From: Ceriagrion tenellum
Lineage: Eukaryota; Arthropoda; Insecta; Odonata; Coenagrionidae
Assembly (NCBI GenBank): GCA_963169105.1
Contig: OY720632.1
Coordinates: 190,650,448-190,714,447 of the forward strand
Length of the DNA stretch: 64,000 nucleotides
Direction of reading: 5' to 3'
The first letter of the stretch is position 1. Every line of letters starts with the position of its first letter. The notes beneath the pieces were generated by a model. It had not been told where the DNA came from, did no database searches, and saw only the letters and a list, made by a program, of their open reading frames with translations. Below, piece after piece: positions 54,901 to 64,000 of this stretch. Both the position numbers and the translations under genes were made by a program.

Positions 54901-57900
54901 TCGGTAATTTGACTAAACGACCTTCATAATTATGTAATGCTGTTCATGCATGCCAACGTACAAGGCTATAGATACAATAGTAGAGACGTGACGGGCATTT
55001 AACCATGATATAATGGGGTATCAATTTCATAAAGTCAGATTTTCGGGTATTGCTGTGAGATATCCTTGAAGCATAGGAAAAAACTAAAGGTATCCATTTG
55101 TACGTCATTTAATTAGCTATAACAATAATTCATAACATTGGTAAAATGTCTTACCGTTCAGAGGCTACACAATGAATTCCAGTGACCTACGCCGCCACTG
55201 AGCGAAAAATCCGCCATTTTTTTATTTTTTTCGCCATGTTAATAGAAAGTCGGCGTTTTCGCAAAATATCCATAAGGACCATGTAACGTACCATACGTCT
55301 GCCAAATATCAAGGTCATATCTCCGCTATTGGAGACGTGACGGCTCGAAATATGTTTGAAAATGTAAAAAATCCGACAAATTCCGAATTTGGCACCATCT
55401 TACTCCGAAAATAGCAAACAAAGAAGCAAAAAATTTTCGTCGTTGTGTTGAGCGTTTAGTTTCCAACAAAATCCCGCCCTCTATTTTTAGATCAAATTGA
55501 CCGTTTAGACGCTAGAGCGGTAAAACCGAGAACACCGGTACATTTTTCACTAAATGTCTTGTTTAGTGACCTCTGGTGGGAAAACTACTAGATCTGGAAA
55601 GACAAAAGTGGCGTCATTTTGTAGAAAATTAAATTCCCTACTGTAAATTTTTTTGTCAAATTCGAGATCCTAACAATAATTCAAAAGATATTAAAGGAGA
55701 ACCGAAAGTCTAAAATTCGAAAACGTCGAAAAACCGCCATTTTTATTTTTTTTTCGGCGGGTTCCGGTTAGAAATTCCCAATTTTCGGAATTGTTCCTCC
55801 GATGAATTCTTTCATAGAATGTCCATGCCAATATTTCAAGATCCCAGCACGTCTGGAAGTGGCCGGGAATTTGTATACATGAATCACAAAATACACAAAG
55901 GGCTGTCCTTACCCAAGCAATAACGATAACGACACAAAGTCAACGACCTAATTAAGAACATTCATTCCTTAGCCAAACTTGTGAAAAGCAGTCGTTTCAG
56001 GCGGTATGTAAAGGCGCATAAAACTCTAAACGTTGAAGGCCATATATCCGCTAGTAATGACATGACGGGCATTTCGCAGGGATTAAATATGGTATCATTT
56101 TCATATCGTCCCATTTTGAGGATTGTTCGTGAAATTAATATGGGACATAGAGAGAAGGTAATGGTGCAATCATATTTACCATTTTAGTAGCGACAAGAGG
56201 AATTTCCAACGTCATAAAAATATTAAACCTTTCAGAAGCAACACACGAAATACCAGAAGCTTGCGCGCCAACCGAACAAAAAATCCGCCATTTTAAATTT
56301 TTTTGGTGGTTTGTAGGAAGAAAGGCGGTTTTTTCTCTAATAATCCATAACTGTCATGTTTAGTAGTATATGCATGCCAAATATTAAAGTAAAAAATGAG
56401 CTTATAGCAACAAAATGGGCATTTCACAGCGATAAAATGAGTTTTCATTTTCAAAAAGTCTGACTTTGGGGGATTGTAGTGAGATAATCTTACAAAAGAA
56501 AAGAAAATTGATGGTAGCTACATTTAGGCCAATGAATTTTCAATTATAGAAATTCATGAAATTGGTAAAATGTTTAACCGTTCAGAGGCTACACACCGTA
56601 ATCCAGAAGCCAGCGTCACAAATGAGAGAAAAATCCGCCATTTTTAAATTTTTTCGGCCATTTGTAGATATAAAGTCAGTTATTTCACTACATGATCTTC
56701 ATAATTATGTAATGCTGCTTATGCATGCCAACGTACAAGGCTATAGATACAATAGTAGAGACGTGACGGGTATTTTACCGTGATATAATGGGGTATCAAT
56801 TTCATAAAGTCAGATTTTCGGGTATTGCTGCGAGATATCCTTGAAGCATAGGAAAAAACTAAAGGTATCCATTTGTACGTCATTTAATTAGCTATAACAA
56901 TAGTTCATAACATTGGTAAAATATCTTACCGTTCAGAGGCAACACAATGAATTCCAGAGACCTACGCCGCAATTGAGCGAAAAATCCGCCATTTTTTATT
57001 ATTTTCGCCATTTTGTTAATAGAAAGACGGCGTTTTCGCTAAATATCCATAAGGACCATGTAACGTACCATACGTCTGCCAAATATCAAGGTCATATCCG
57101 TAATCTTGGAGACGTGACGGCTCGAAACATATTTGAAAATTTCAAAAATCCGACAAATTCCGACTTTGGCGCTTTCTAACTCCGTAACTAACGAACGTTG
57201 AAGCAAACAATTTCCGTCATTGTTTAGACCGTACAGTTGCGTGCAAAAAATCGAGTCTCTATTTTGAGATCAGATCGACTGTTTAGACACTAGAGCACAA
57301 AAACCGAAAAAACAGCGACATTTTTAACTAATTTTCGTGTTCAGAGACCTCTGGTGAGAAAACAACGAGGCGTAGAAAGACGACGTACGGCGCATTTTGT
57401 AGATGAATCGATTTGGCTACATAAATCTTTCATCAGATTCGAGATCCGAACTACAGTTCAAGAGATATTAGAAGAAGTATTAGAGCCCTTCCCAAATAAG
57501 ACACGGACGTTAATGATGAGATTGAGGGGAGTTGTACTGTGAGGGTTTTCCCCCCATATTTTTCTAAGGTAATAACTTTGCTTTTTTTTGTATTTTGGCA
57601 ATGTCTTTGTTTTAATTTTTACATGTATGTATATTGGTATTTTCTCGGTATCTGTGTTACCACCGGACCATATGGTCTACTTGTAGCAATTTCTTAATAA
57701 TAATAATAATTAAGTGAGAACCAAAGGTCTAATTTTCGAAAACGTCGAAAAACCGCCATTTTGATTTTATTTCGGCGGGTTCCGGTTGGAAATTCCCGGT
57801 TTTCGGAATTTTTCCTCCGATGAATTCTTCCATAGAAGGGCCGTGCCAAATTTCATGTTCCTACCCGATCTAGAAGTGGTCGGGAATTTATATACGTGAG

Positions 57901-57944
57901 TGAAGGGAGTCAGTCACACATCCCATTGTATATATAACGGAGGA
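51956..57944 (-). mobile_element. Helitron-like non-autonomous insertion, 5,989 bp
   Basis: Read on the minus strand, the insertion begins TCCTCCGTTATATATAC and ends CCGAGCGAAGCGAG. It sits between A and T with no target duplication: CTATA|TTACTGCACC matches the uninterrupted CTATATTATTGCACC of copy 3. Thirteen bases before its 3' end is a GTAGGGGGC/GCCCCCTAC hairpin (plus-strand 51,970-51,990), preceded by a second stem AACGGC.TTC.GCCGTT. A/T target, 5' TC, 3' subterminal hairpin and lack of duplication are Helitron hallmarks, though the final four bases are CGAG rather than the usual CTRR. No Rep/helicase is encoded. Confidence 0.75.
53040..57800. repeat. Diverged tandem array, unit about 350 bp
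   Basis: The marker AAAATCCGCCATTTT recurs at about 53,374, 53,719, 54,067, 54,419, 54,860, 55,211, 56,284, 56,634 and 56,986, mostly 345-352 bp apart. Each unit contains TGGTAAAATGTYTWACCGTTCAGAG, a TAGAGACGTGACGG-like phrase and a TTTCATAAAGTCAGATTTTGGGG-like phrase. A higher-order duplication pairs 54,640-55,800 with 56,420-57,850, each ending in TTTCGGCGGGTTCCGGTT. 52,470-52,560 pairs with 55,915-56,005. Small open frames in the array are chance. Confidence 0.9.
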
Positions 57945-58271
57945 TTACTGCACCATTAACAATGCAATATTTAATTGATCTGTCGTACAGCTGGTGAAAT
58001 TAAAATGTATAGTTCGAATATGGTCTCTATTATGACTAGGGAACTATCTCGTTCGGACTACCTTAAATGAACCACGACATCCAAAAATATTTGCTCTTAG
58101 CACATTTTCCCTTCAGTTGGATATATTTCCAATATCTCTTCATCCTATATATAAATCCATAAAATATATCCTTTTCATCCCTTTTCCACACTTATTTGAC
58201 ATTTTCCTTTGTAGTACAGATTTCAACATTTAAATCTCTATGACTTTTTCTCGGCTTCCTCCGAATTGCGT

Positions 58272-59715
58272 TCAGAATAATATCCCATTTCTGATGATAG
58301 ATTGCTCATCAGTCATTCTTTCACCTAGTCGTATCATCTTCGTCCCTCTATCTTATTCAAAAATATTTTTTTACTTACTTATAATTACTTGTAGAATGAA
58401 TGAGCAAAGAAATCTACAAATTCGACCGCTTTTCGAAATTTTACCCATTGCCAAGCACACTTACTTTCAGGATTCCCGGGAGAAATCTATTCTGCCGAGG
58501 CTTTTGGCTGTGGTGATGAAGTGAAATGGTGGGCAGAGACATGTTTTGCTGACTTCCAGGAGTGGAAGCTATTGATTCTATTTGCATGGAACCTGAAGGG
58601 CATGGGGTCAGGAAGTGATGAGTTTCTGTGCTTATCTCCTTAGTTATTTCTTGAGATGTTACGGTTACAGATAGGGAAGGGTTATCGTGAGAATCTTGGA
58701 CAGGAATGACACCTGCAGCACCTTGTCCTATGTCTTCTCCCTTAAGAGCGAGAAAGTATTCACGTGAGGACAATTGACTATTTCATGCAGTGATATTCAA
58801 GTGATATATCATGATATTGTGATTGAATTTAATTATTTGATTTCATATATTTATGAATTAATTACTGAAACAATCACTCTGGATTCGCATGTACTATCAT
58901 GCCCCATCACAGCGTTATGTCCGATAAGGGCGTATACCCTTTTGTGGAAGTCCGTTAATGCCTCATTAAGAGGAGGGCCTCCGCCAGACTTCCTTCCCTC
59001 TCTGGCAAGGGCGGACACTTTTGCCTTGGTGGCCATCTTAATGAAAATCATGAAATAGTGATGCTAAAAATCCAAATATTAATATTAATCACGTTATCGG
59101 ATTTTAATCCTAATCACCTCAAAAGACTACCTCTAAGAAGTAAATAACTTTAAAATACATCGGCAATTTGTAATAAATAAATTCTAAAATAATAACATTA
59201 TTTATCACACAATAAAAAAGAAATCGACTGAAATAATGTCTTGAATATAAAAATTGACAATTTTAGCCCGTCTCTGAATCTGTTAAGCAATGAATAACAG
59301 TAATACCATATAATCAAACATGCGGTCGTCTTCATTACGAATATAAACAAAAGGCACTCGAAGCAATATTTTTGCACTTGGGGTGGTTCCACTTTTGTTA
59401 CACTGCTAATTGTAAATTACAATTTTTGCAAAATATCTTCAGCAATACCTTTCTCCATTCCTTCCACGTCTTTTTCACGCAGCATGCATTTAGAGACGTG
59501 GAAATCTCCTCCCAAAGTCTCACGGCGTCCTTATACCCTTGGGGAGAATTAAATATTCCCATAGCAAGTGAATCATGTGCTGCAAAATAAATTATGACAG
59601 CTATTTATATTCTGCTGAAAGAAGTGGTTCTTAAATTAATAATCATATAATACTTACTCTCTAAAAATTGTAGCAGCATGTCTTTCTGCTCGGCATTGCT
59701 TTTACCGCTCGACAT
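58272..59715 (-). CDS. Myb/SANT-like DNA-binding protein gene, antisense in Nmdar1 intron 2
   Basis: Exon model on the minus strand: 59,715-59,658 (MSSGKSNAEQKDMLLQFLE), 59,579-59,449, 59,036-58,878, 58,740-58,465 and perhaps 58,337-58,272 (21 codons plus stop). About 229 residues. Exon 2 carries the Myb/SANT-like (Myb_DNA-bind_5/zeste-like) signature: LAMGIFNSPQGYKDAVRLW, EEISTSLNACC and TWKEWRK. Exon 3 continues with MATKAKVSALAREGRKSGGG and PP, the basic stretch plus GGGPP turn that follows this domain in many arthropod proteins, then ALIGHNAVMGHD. Exon 4 (92 codons) is Ser/Thr/Gln-rich. Donors are A|GTAAGT, AAG|GTATTG, AGA|GTGATT (weak) and AAA|GTAAGT; acceptors TTTGCAG, TTCATTAAG and CTCTTAAG. 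Phases agree throughout and no stop interrupts. Likely a nuclear DNA-binding protein, possibly of transposon origin. The last exon is uncertain. Confidence 0.65.
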
Positions 59716-60900
59716 CTTCGAATCGATGGCTGCAGTACACTGAAGAAAGCTTCTCATTCACAATATTTTGTTTTGAAAATAGTAATAGATATCGTAATTT
59801 CCCGGAAGATTGTTATGGTAAACAATGTCGCTAATTGGCTCCGTTTGTTTCGTAGCTCTCGCCGCTCACTCATAACGGCGTTGCCAAATTGTCGCGTCCC
59901 CCTCCCTCACTCCCTCGTACGTCCATTGTCGTACATGACTCATGCATACCAAATCGTTGTACTAGTGAGGTGACTCGTAAGATTTCGAGCATAGCCCCCA
60001 GAGATTTGGCAACAATCCCGCGGAAAAATACATATGAACGGTTCCGCTGAATGGTTCTCGATGATCATTTTTCACCGTAACCTAGCACGCTATTAACAAT
60101 AATATAGCATACTGTTACGCAGTGTTGATGAAAAATGATTGAAGGAATATGAGAGTATGTTTATGTAATATGAATGGTGAGGAATAAGAGGGTGGTTCAA
60201 TAAGTACCTACCCGTGATTGTAAACAGAAGACTTACTACGGAAAGTTGTTGATATCATTGCGTACTGCCATTAGTACAGTAGTATCCATTCGTCCCACGC
60301 GTGGGCAGCAGTACTGTGTTAGGGGAGCTTTGGGTAAGCTTCATGCCTTACCCAGGAAATCGACCCTAGGGGAGGGTTAGGGGACGGGAGTCCGACTGGG
60401 TAATGACTATGAATGCCATTTCAGAGCCAAGGGGTTCCCCCACACCTGGGAGACACTCAGGTAACGACTATGAATACGGCCCTAATTCCACGGGGAAGAT
60501 AATGAAAAGACACGTATCTCTGGGAATAAATGATTTCCAAACTTTCCGGTAAGTTTTGACCATGTGGTATCATCAATAAATAATATTTTATGTGATACTA
60601 CAATGGTTTGATGCCAAGTATCTTCCCCGAATGCCTTGATACCTCGGCATCTGTTGAGTACAAGATATCCGTACTTTTCAAATCTGGAGCGTAACTTTAC
60701 TTCTGAACTTCTGAAGCGCTCTTTCGAAGATGGAGCGACCTCCCAGCAGAGGGTGCAGCAGTACACCCTTACTGGCATTGATGGCTTGTGTGACCCAAGG
60801 TCCTTATACCCAGGTCATGACACGCACTTGTCAATGTAATCCACCATCCTGAGTCTCCGACACGGCGGGCGTTCAAATTTTGTATGCAAATAAATGGAGG
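59716..60900. other. Intronic DNA upstream of the antisense gene
   Basis: The region just before the antisense ATG (59,716-60,030) is moderately GC-rich and might hold its promoter. GTTGCCAAATT (59,880-59,890) and ATTTGGCAAC (60,003-60,012) form a short inverted pair. The minus frame 60,778-60,482 (98 codons) is not recognised. Confidence 0.35.
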
Positions 60901-61235
60901 ATATAGGAGGAAAGAATCACGATTTACTCTCTTGTTTAGCAAGAGAGCGCTATGAAACTTTCGGTATCAACAGGAAAAATAATGGTAATTTTTACCATTG
61001 TTAGAATTTAAGCCTACAGTCCTCGGTTCGACTCCTAAAAAATCGTCAATGCAACTCTGACTCAGAACTTCGTGCTTGAGAGTATCGCGTGCAAGTGTAC
61101 AAATACTCACTAGTATCTTTCTTAATTATCGCGGTAGAACCATGAAACTTTCGTATTTATAGGAAAAGCAATGATAATTAATTCTACTGTTGGACTGTAA
61201 GCCTACAATCCTCGGTTTGACTCCAAATAAATCGT
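60900..61235 (+). repeat. Diverged direct repeat with box-B-like motif
   Basis: Two related units of about 150-190 bp: 60,925-61,055 and 61,120-61,235. Common parts are ATGAAACTTTCG, AGGAAAA.CAATGRTAAT, and AAGCCTACARTCCTCGGTTYGACTCC followed by AAATCGT. GGTTCGACTCC in the first unit equals an RNA polymerase III box B, so these may be SINE monomers. No box A is convincing. Confidence 0.6.
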
Positions 61236-61282
61236 ATTAGGACCTTGGCGTGACCCATGTGCATTGATGTCGCTCTTCGCAG

Positions 61283-61411
61283 GTGTATGCGGTCGTGGTG
61301 TCGCACCCACAGACGGGCGACCTCTCGCCTGCGGCAGTGTCCTACACGAGCGGGTTCTACCACATCCCGGTCATCGGCATCTCGTCGCGGGACTCGGCAT
61401 TCTCGGACAAG
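61283..61411 (+). CDS. Nmdar1: NMDA receptor subunit 1, coding exon 3
   Basis: 43 codons, phase 0, between TTCGCAG and GTGAGT. VYAVVVSHPQTGDLSPAAVS, YTSGFYHIPVIGISSRDSAF and SDK match the GRIN1 amino-terminal domain immediately after exon 2. This places the joined order beyond doubt for the family. Third positions are rich in G/C, unlike the surrounding intron. The next exon (expected to resume at the NIHVSFLRT-like position of the family) is not within the window. Confidence 0.94.
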
Positions 61412-61520
61412 GTGAGTGTGGAAAAGGCAAAAGCGGGAAGGGGTTGAAGGGCGGGAAAGAGGGACAAGGGGCGGGGGGGGGGGGGAGGGGGCGGATTTTG
61501 TAACAAATGTTTGTAAAAAC

Positions 61521-62012
61521 AAATATTTATTCCACTCCAACAAGAAATACAAAAATAATAAATTAAACAGAAAAGAGAAATTAGGCACCCCTGATGGAAA
61601 TTTCCTGTGATGGGGTCGTCATTCCTTGGATATGGCGTTTTTCGGAAGTTACATACATACATACATACCAATGACGCCGTTCCCTTCCGGGGTAGGCAGA
61701 GTCACCGAGTTTCACTCATAAATACATGTTTGTACACCTAACACTGCTTCAATAATTTCCTCCATACTGACCTATCCTTGCAAACCTCTTTTGCTTCATC
61801 TACCCCCAAACACTGCGTCATACACGCCCTCCTGTTTTTAAGACTCCGACAATTACATGAAAATATAACAGAATAAAATATACAAAGGGGGCTATTCAAC
61901 TAAACGTACAAGTAGTGTCCTCACATGATATGAAAATGTCATCTTATCACATAGATGTTACAATTTATCTTTAGTGGCAAATATCTCATATAATTACAAT
62001 TAATAGAAAACA
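61521..62012 (-). mobile_element. Non-LTR-like 3' fragment, second copy, interrupted
   Basis: The minus-strand counterpart of 30,950-31,290: AAATATTTATTCCACTCCAA, GGATATGGCGTTTTTCGG, then after the insertion ACATGAAAATATAACAGAAT, AAAGGGGGCTATTCAACTAA and TAGTGTCCTCACATGATATG. It is split by the 198-bp insertion at 61,655-61,852. Confidence 0.8.
61649..61858. mobile_element. Nested 198-bp insertion with TTACAT target duplication
   Basis: The LINE copy is interrupted between GGAAGTTACAT and TTACATGAAAAT; TTACAT is repeated at 61,649-61,654 and 61,853-61,858. The insertion starts with (ACAT)n and contains AATGACGCCGTTCCCTTCCG followed by GGGTAGGCAGAGTCACCGAG. A microsatellite end and short duplication fit a 5'-truncated retroposon or SINE on the minus strand. 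Confidence 0.8.
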
Positions 62013-62947
62013 GCTTTCCAGTGGGGTCTTAGGCCGTTTTCCAATGGGGTCAAGGTACATGCTGCTTAAGATGCTTAGCTAATAAAATCACGTTTCTCAC
62101 GTTTCTCACGCTTGATTATCGTAAGAAATTTATCAATATGTAATAGTAGTATATTTAATGCTCTGGTTAAAAGGTAATCACTTTATACTATGTTTTACAG
62201 AATTACAATATCTCTGTTGTGATGGCGTTTGCAGAGGACCACGTGCCAAAAAAACGACTCAAGTTGAAGACATGCATTGTTATATTTATTAAATTGCTGA
62301 GAAAAATAGTCAATTTTAGACTATTTTTTTCCGCCACTATTTTTATAAAAGTACTAATGTCATACATCATATAGTCTCCGTTATGACTTGGGAGGATTGC
62401 CGCTCAGACCACTGGTGACGTGGCTGGTGTGACAATCGCGGATCAATGAGCGCATATTTTAATGACTTTTCTTGAAATATTTTTGGACCGCGTTTCAGTT
62501 GATATCATGATGATATGCGGTGGAAATCACCATTCAATTTATAATAAATGTGATGCAAGAATTATATTATAAAAAATTTGCTCTAAGCTGAGAGTAGTTT
62601 TGACTTGAGTTTACAGCAAGTAATCCGAAATATTTTGGTAGGTCAGATGTAAATACATATCTTTTACTCGACATGACACCTAGATATTTCTTAGCCACCG
62701 TTCCAATAATATGAAGCGTATTATTTAGCGTTTAGGGAAACATCGATATGCATATTTCATCGAAGCATTTTGACATATGTTTCAAGCACCACGAGACTAC
62801 TTGTTAAAGTTTTATTTAAATTCCTGAGAATTCCCTTCGGCTATTTGAATTTTTTTCTCTTTCTTATTAATCAATAATTACTAATAAGCACTCCGGTGCG
62901 AAGTTTCACGCGTATCTGTGAATGAGGAAGAATCGCTCAGGACGCCA
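62013..62947. other. Intronic AT-rich DNA, nothing assigned
   Basis: No frame, TIR or repeat recognised. Confidence 0.35.
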
Positions 62948-63471
62948 TGAAGGTAATTTGAGCCGAATATCTTTTAACTTAGAAATCAATGAATTTGGCC
63001 TCATTTGACAGAGAAATACCTCAGCTATCCAATGGCACCAAAAATTAGACCCCTTACCACATTACTTTTGGAGATATTTGCGAGGAAAAACCAGCCGTTT
63101 AACATTGGAAACGGTACGTGTATGCACTCCAGAGAGACATTATTTACAAAATGAGGTATTTCTAACACTTAGATGTCGTAAAAAAACTAACTCAATCATA
63201 TTGTCACCGCAATAGGTTCTTGGGTATCACAAAAAACCTTCCGTTTTGAGGGAGTTTCAAGCGCACCGCGCGAAAAAAATGAGTCAAGTTAAAGACTTAT
63301 TCAGATATTTTCATTTAATTACTTACAATTTCTATCGCATAAAACTATATTATTGCACCATTAATTATGCAATATTTAATTGATGTGTCCTGCAGCTGGT
63401 GAAATTAAAACGTATAATTCGAATATGGTCTCTATTATGACTAGGGAACTATCTCGCTCGGACTAACTTAA
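62948..63471. mobile_element. TTAA-flanked MITE, copy 3 (uninterrupted)
   Basis: 516 bp (62,952-63,467), flanked by TGAA on the left and TTAA on the right. It is collinear with copies 1 and 2 and carries a small internal deletion near 63,190. It reads CTATATTATTGCACC at the site where copy 2 has the Helitron-like insertion. Confidence 0.8.
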
Positions 63472-63688
63472 GTGCGATGCTTTGCTCCGATGAGAGCGTT
63501 CACTTCATCGCCATTAATCGGGTGCTTCCTTATGTCGACGAAATCCATGCGACGAACATTTGAACAGGAGTTCACTACCCATGACGGAACAGGAGTTCAC
63601 TTGACGTCACTACCCATGTTCCAACATACAATCAGGGTCTCACAGGTCACGCGGTGTTTTGTCGCGTGACTTGCGGAGCGTTAGCAAA
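63472..63688 (+). promoter_or_regulatory. Possible promoter region of the THAP-like exon
   Basis: GC content rises. GAACAGGAGTTCACT occurs twice (about 63,562 and 63,588) as a local duplication, ending CACTACCCATG. An 8-bp palindrome GTCACGCG/CGCGTGAC (63,646-63,653 and 63,663-63,670) stands 20-40 bases before the ATG and could bind a transcription factor. This is inference from position only. Confidence 0.3.
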
Positions 63689-63760
63689 ATGGTGCATTAT
63701 GGATGTGCATTTGGGTGCCAAGAAAAATCGTTCAAAGGAAGCTAATGTGACCTTCCACAG
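63689..63760 (+). pseudogene. THAP zinc-finger first exon, apparent one-base frameshift
   Basis: ATG at 63,689 encodes MVHYGCAFGCQ, the C-x3-C start of a THAP (C2CH) DNA-binding domain. After an A5 run (63,723-63,727) the frame hits a stop. The +1 frame instead reads NRSKEANVTFHR up to AG|GTTAGT (63,761), which is the usual THAP continuation and exon end. One extra A in the homopolymer would explain it, either as a sequencing error or as a real break. Downstream exons would lie outside the window. Confidence 0.6.
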
Positions 63761-64000
63761 GTTAGTTATGTTGAAATATTATACTAAAATGTATTTCGTC
63801 TTGATATTAGCTTAATTTGTCCTCTTGGGGTTATTAACATGTTAGCAAACATCAATAAACCCCACGTGGGTTAAAGCTTGCTTCTTCGTGAAAGCGTTAT
63901 ATCACCGCGTTATGATCGAGATATTTTGTGATCCGATAATATGCTTTAATCACTCATAGAGGATCCCCAAGGATCCTCAGAGAAGAAAGCTATGGGTAAT

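Larger units (their letters stand above)
51515..58066. mobile_element. TTAA-flanked MITE, copy 2, split by a Helitron-like insertion
   Basis: Host element 51,519-51,955 plus 57,945-58,062 (555 bp in total), flanked by perfect TTAA on both sides (51,515-51,518 and 58,063-58,066). Ends begin GGTAG in inverted orientation. Sequence follows copies 1 and 3 closely, including AAAAAAATGAGT..A.TTAAAGACTTAT and CAGCTGGTGAAATTAAAA. Confidence 0.85.
49125..61282 (+). other. Nmdar1 intron 2 (12.2 kb)
   Basis: Bounded by GTGAGT and TTCGCAG. It contains LINE remnants, a MITE split by a 6-kb Helitron-like insertion, and an antisense multi-exon gene. Well over half of its length is mobile DNA. Confidence 0.9.
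61412..64000 (+). other. Nmdar1 intron 3 (5' part)
   Basis: Starts with GTGAGT and runs past the window end. It holds a LINE fragment with nested insertion, MITE copy 3 and a THAP-like exon. A poly-G tract lies at 61,470-61,493. Confidence 0.85.

Noticed and set aside
58240..59058. Plus-strand frames of 94 codons at 58,240 and 58,774
   Set aside because: They are opposite-strand shadows of the antisense Myb/SANT-like exons, whose protein similarity and splice signals are on the minus strand.
60185..60215. Mariner-like terminal phrase GGTGGTTCAATAAGTACC
   Set aside because: No matching inverted end or transposase was found nearby; a single end-like phrase is not enough.

Overview
The window is animal nuclear DNA, most likely from an insect or another arthropod with a large, repeat-rich genome. 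Three coding exons with GT-AG borders belong to the obligatory NMDA-receptor subunit (Nmdar1/GRIN1 family). The mobile elements are typical of arthropods: a BEL/Pao LTR retrotransposon, Penelope-like elements, several non-LTR lineages, a Helitron-type insertion, and TIR/MITE elements. No bacterial gene, operon, rRNA gene or canonical tRNA gene was seen.

Bases 1-47,877 carry no host gene I can prove. They hold an unclassified GC-rich block with stacked hairpins (about 280-1,080), local diverged duplications (2.2-4.6 kb), and a 1.2 kb TIR element (4,885-6,104). A nearly complete BEL/Pao element follows (6,277-12,893; 283-bp LTRs differing at 2 sites; GTAAG target duplication; one frameshift in pol). 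Next come more duplicated AT-rich DNA, a decamer minisatellite (17.2-17.9 kb), a decayed Penelope pol with GIY-YIG domain (18.17-19.0 kb) and many non-LTR 3' fragments, mostly on the minus strand. A GC-rich, CpG-rich block at 25.55-25.96 kb ends in a good splice-donor match and could be a distal promoter or 5' exon. Several long hairpins or inverted repeats are scattered here (26.1, 33.2-34.4, 39.9-40.2, 43.0-43.2 and 46.76-46.96 kb).

Bases 47,878-64,000 are the 5' part of Nmdar1 on the plus strand. Exon 1 (47,878-48,045) carries the signal peptide. Exons 2 (49,002-49,124) and 3 (61,283-61,411) carry the start of the extracellular amino-terminal domain. Intron 1 contains a 420-bp MITE with a TTA target duplication. 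Intron 2 (12.2 kb) is built largely of transposons. A 555-bp TTAA-flanked MITE there is split by a 5,989-bp Helitron-like insertion that contains diverged 350-bp tandem repeats. Two other copies of the MITE in the window act as empty sites and define the insertion to the base.

Antisense within intron 2 is a multi-exon gene model (58,272-59,715, minus strand) for a Myb/SANT-like DNA-binding protein of about 230 residues. It appears to be undamaged. Intron 3 contains a LINE fragment with a nested 198-bp insertion, a third MITE copy, and, near the window end, a first exon of a THAP zinc-finger type with an apparent one-base frameshift.

The genes do not form a pathway. The picture is a neuronal receptor gene whose upstream region and introns have been expanded by nested transposons, with one small antisense gene inside.
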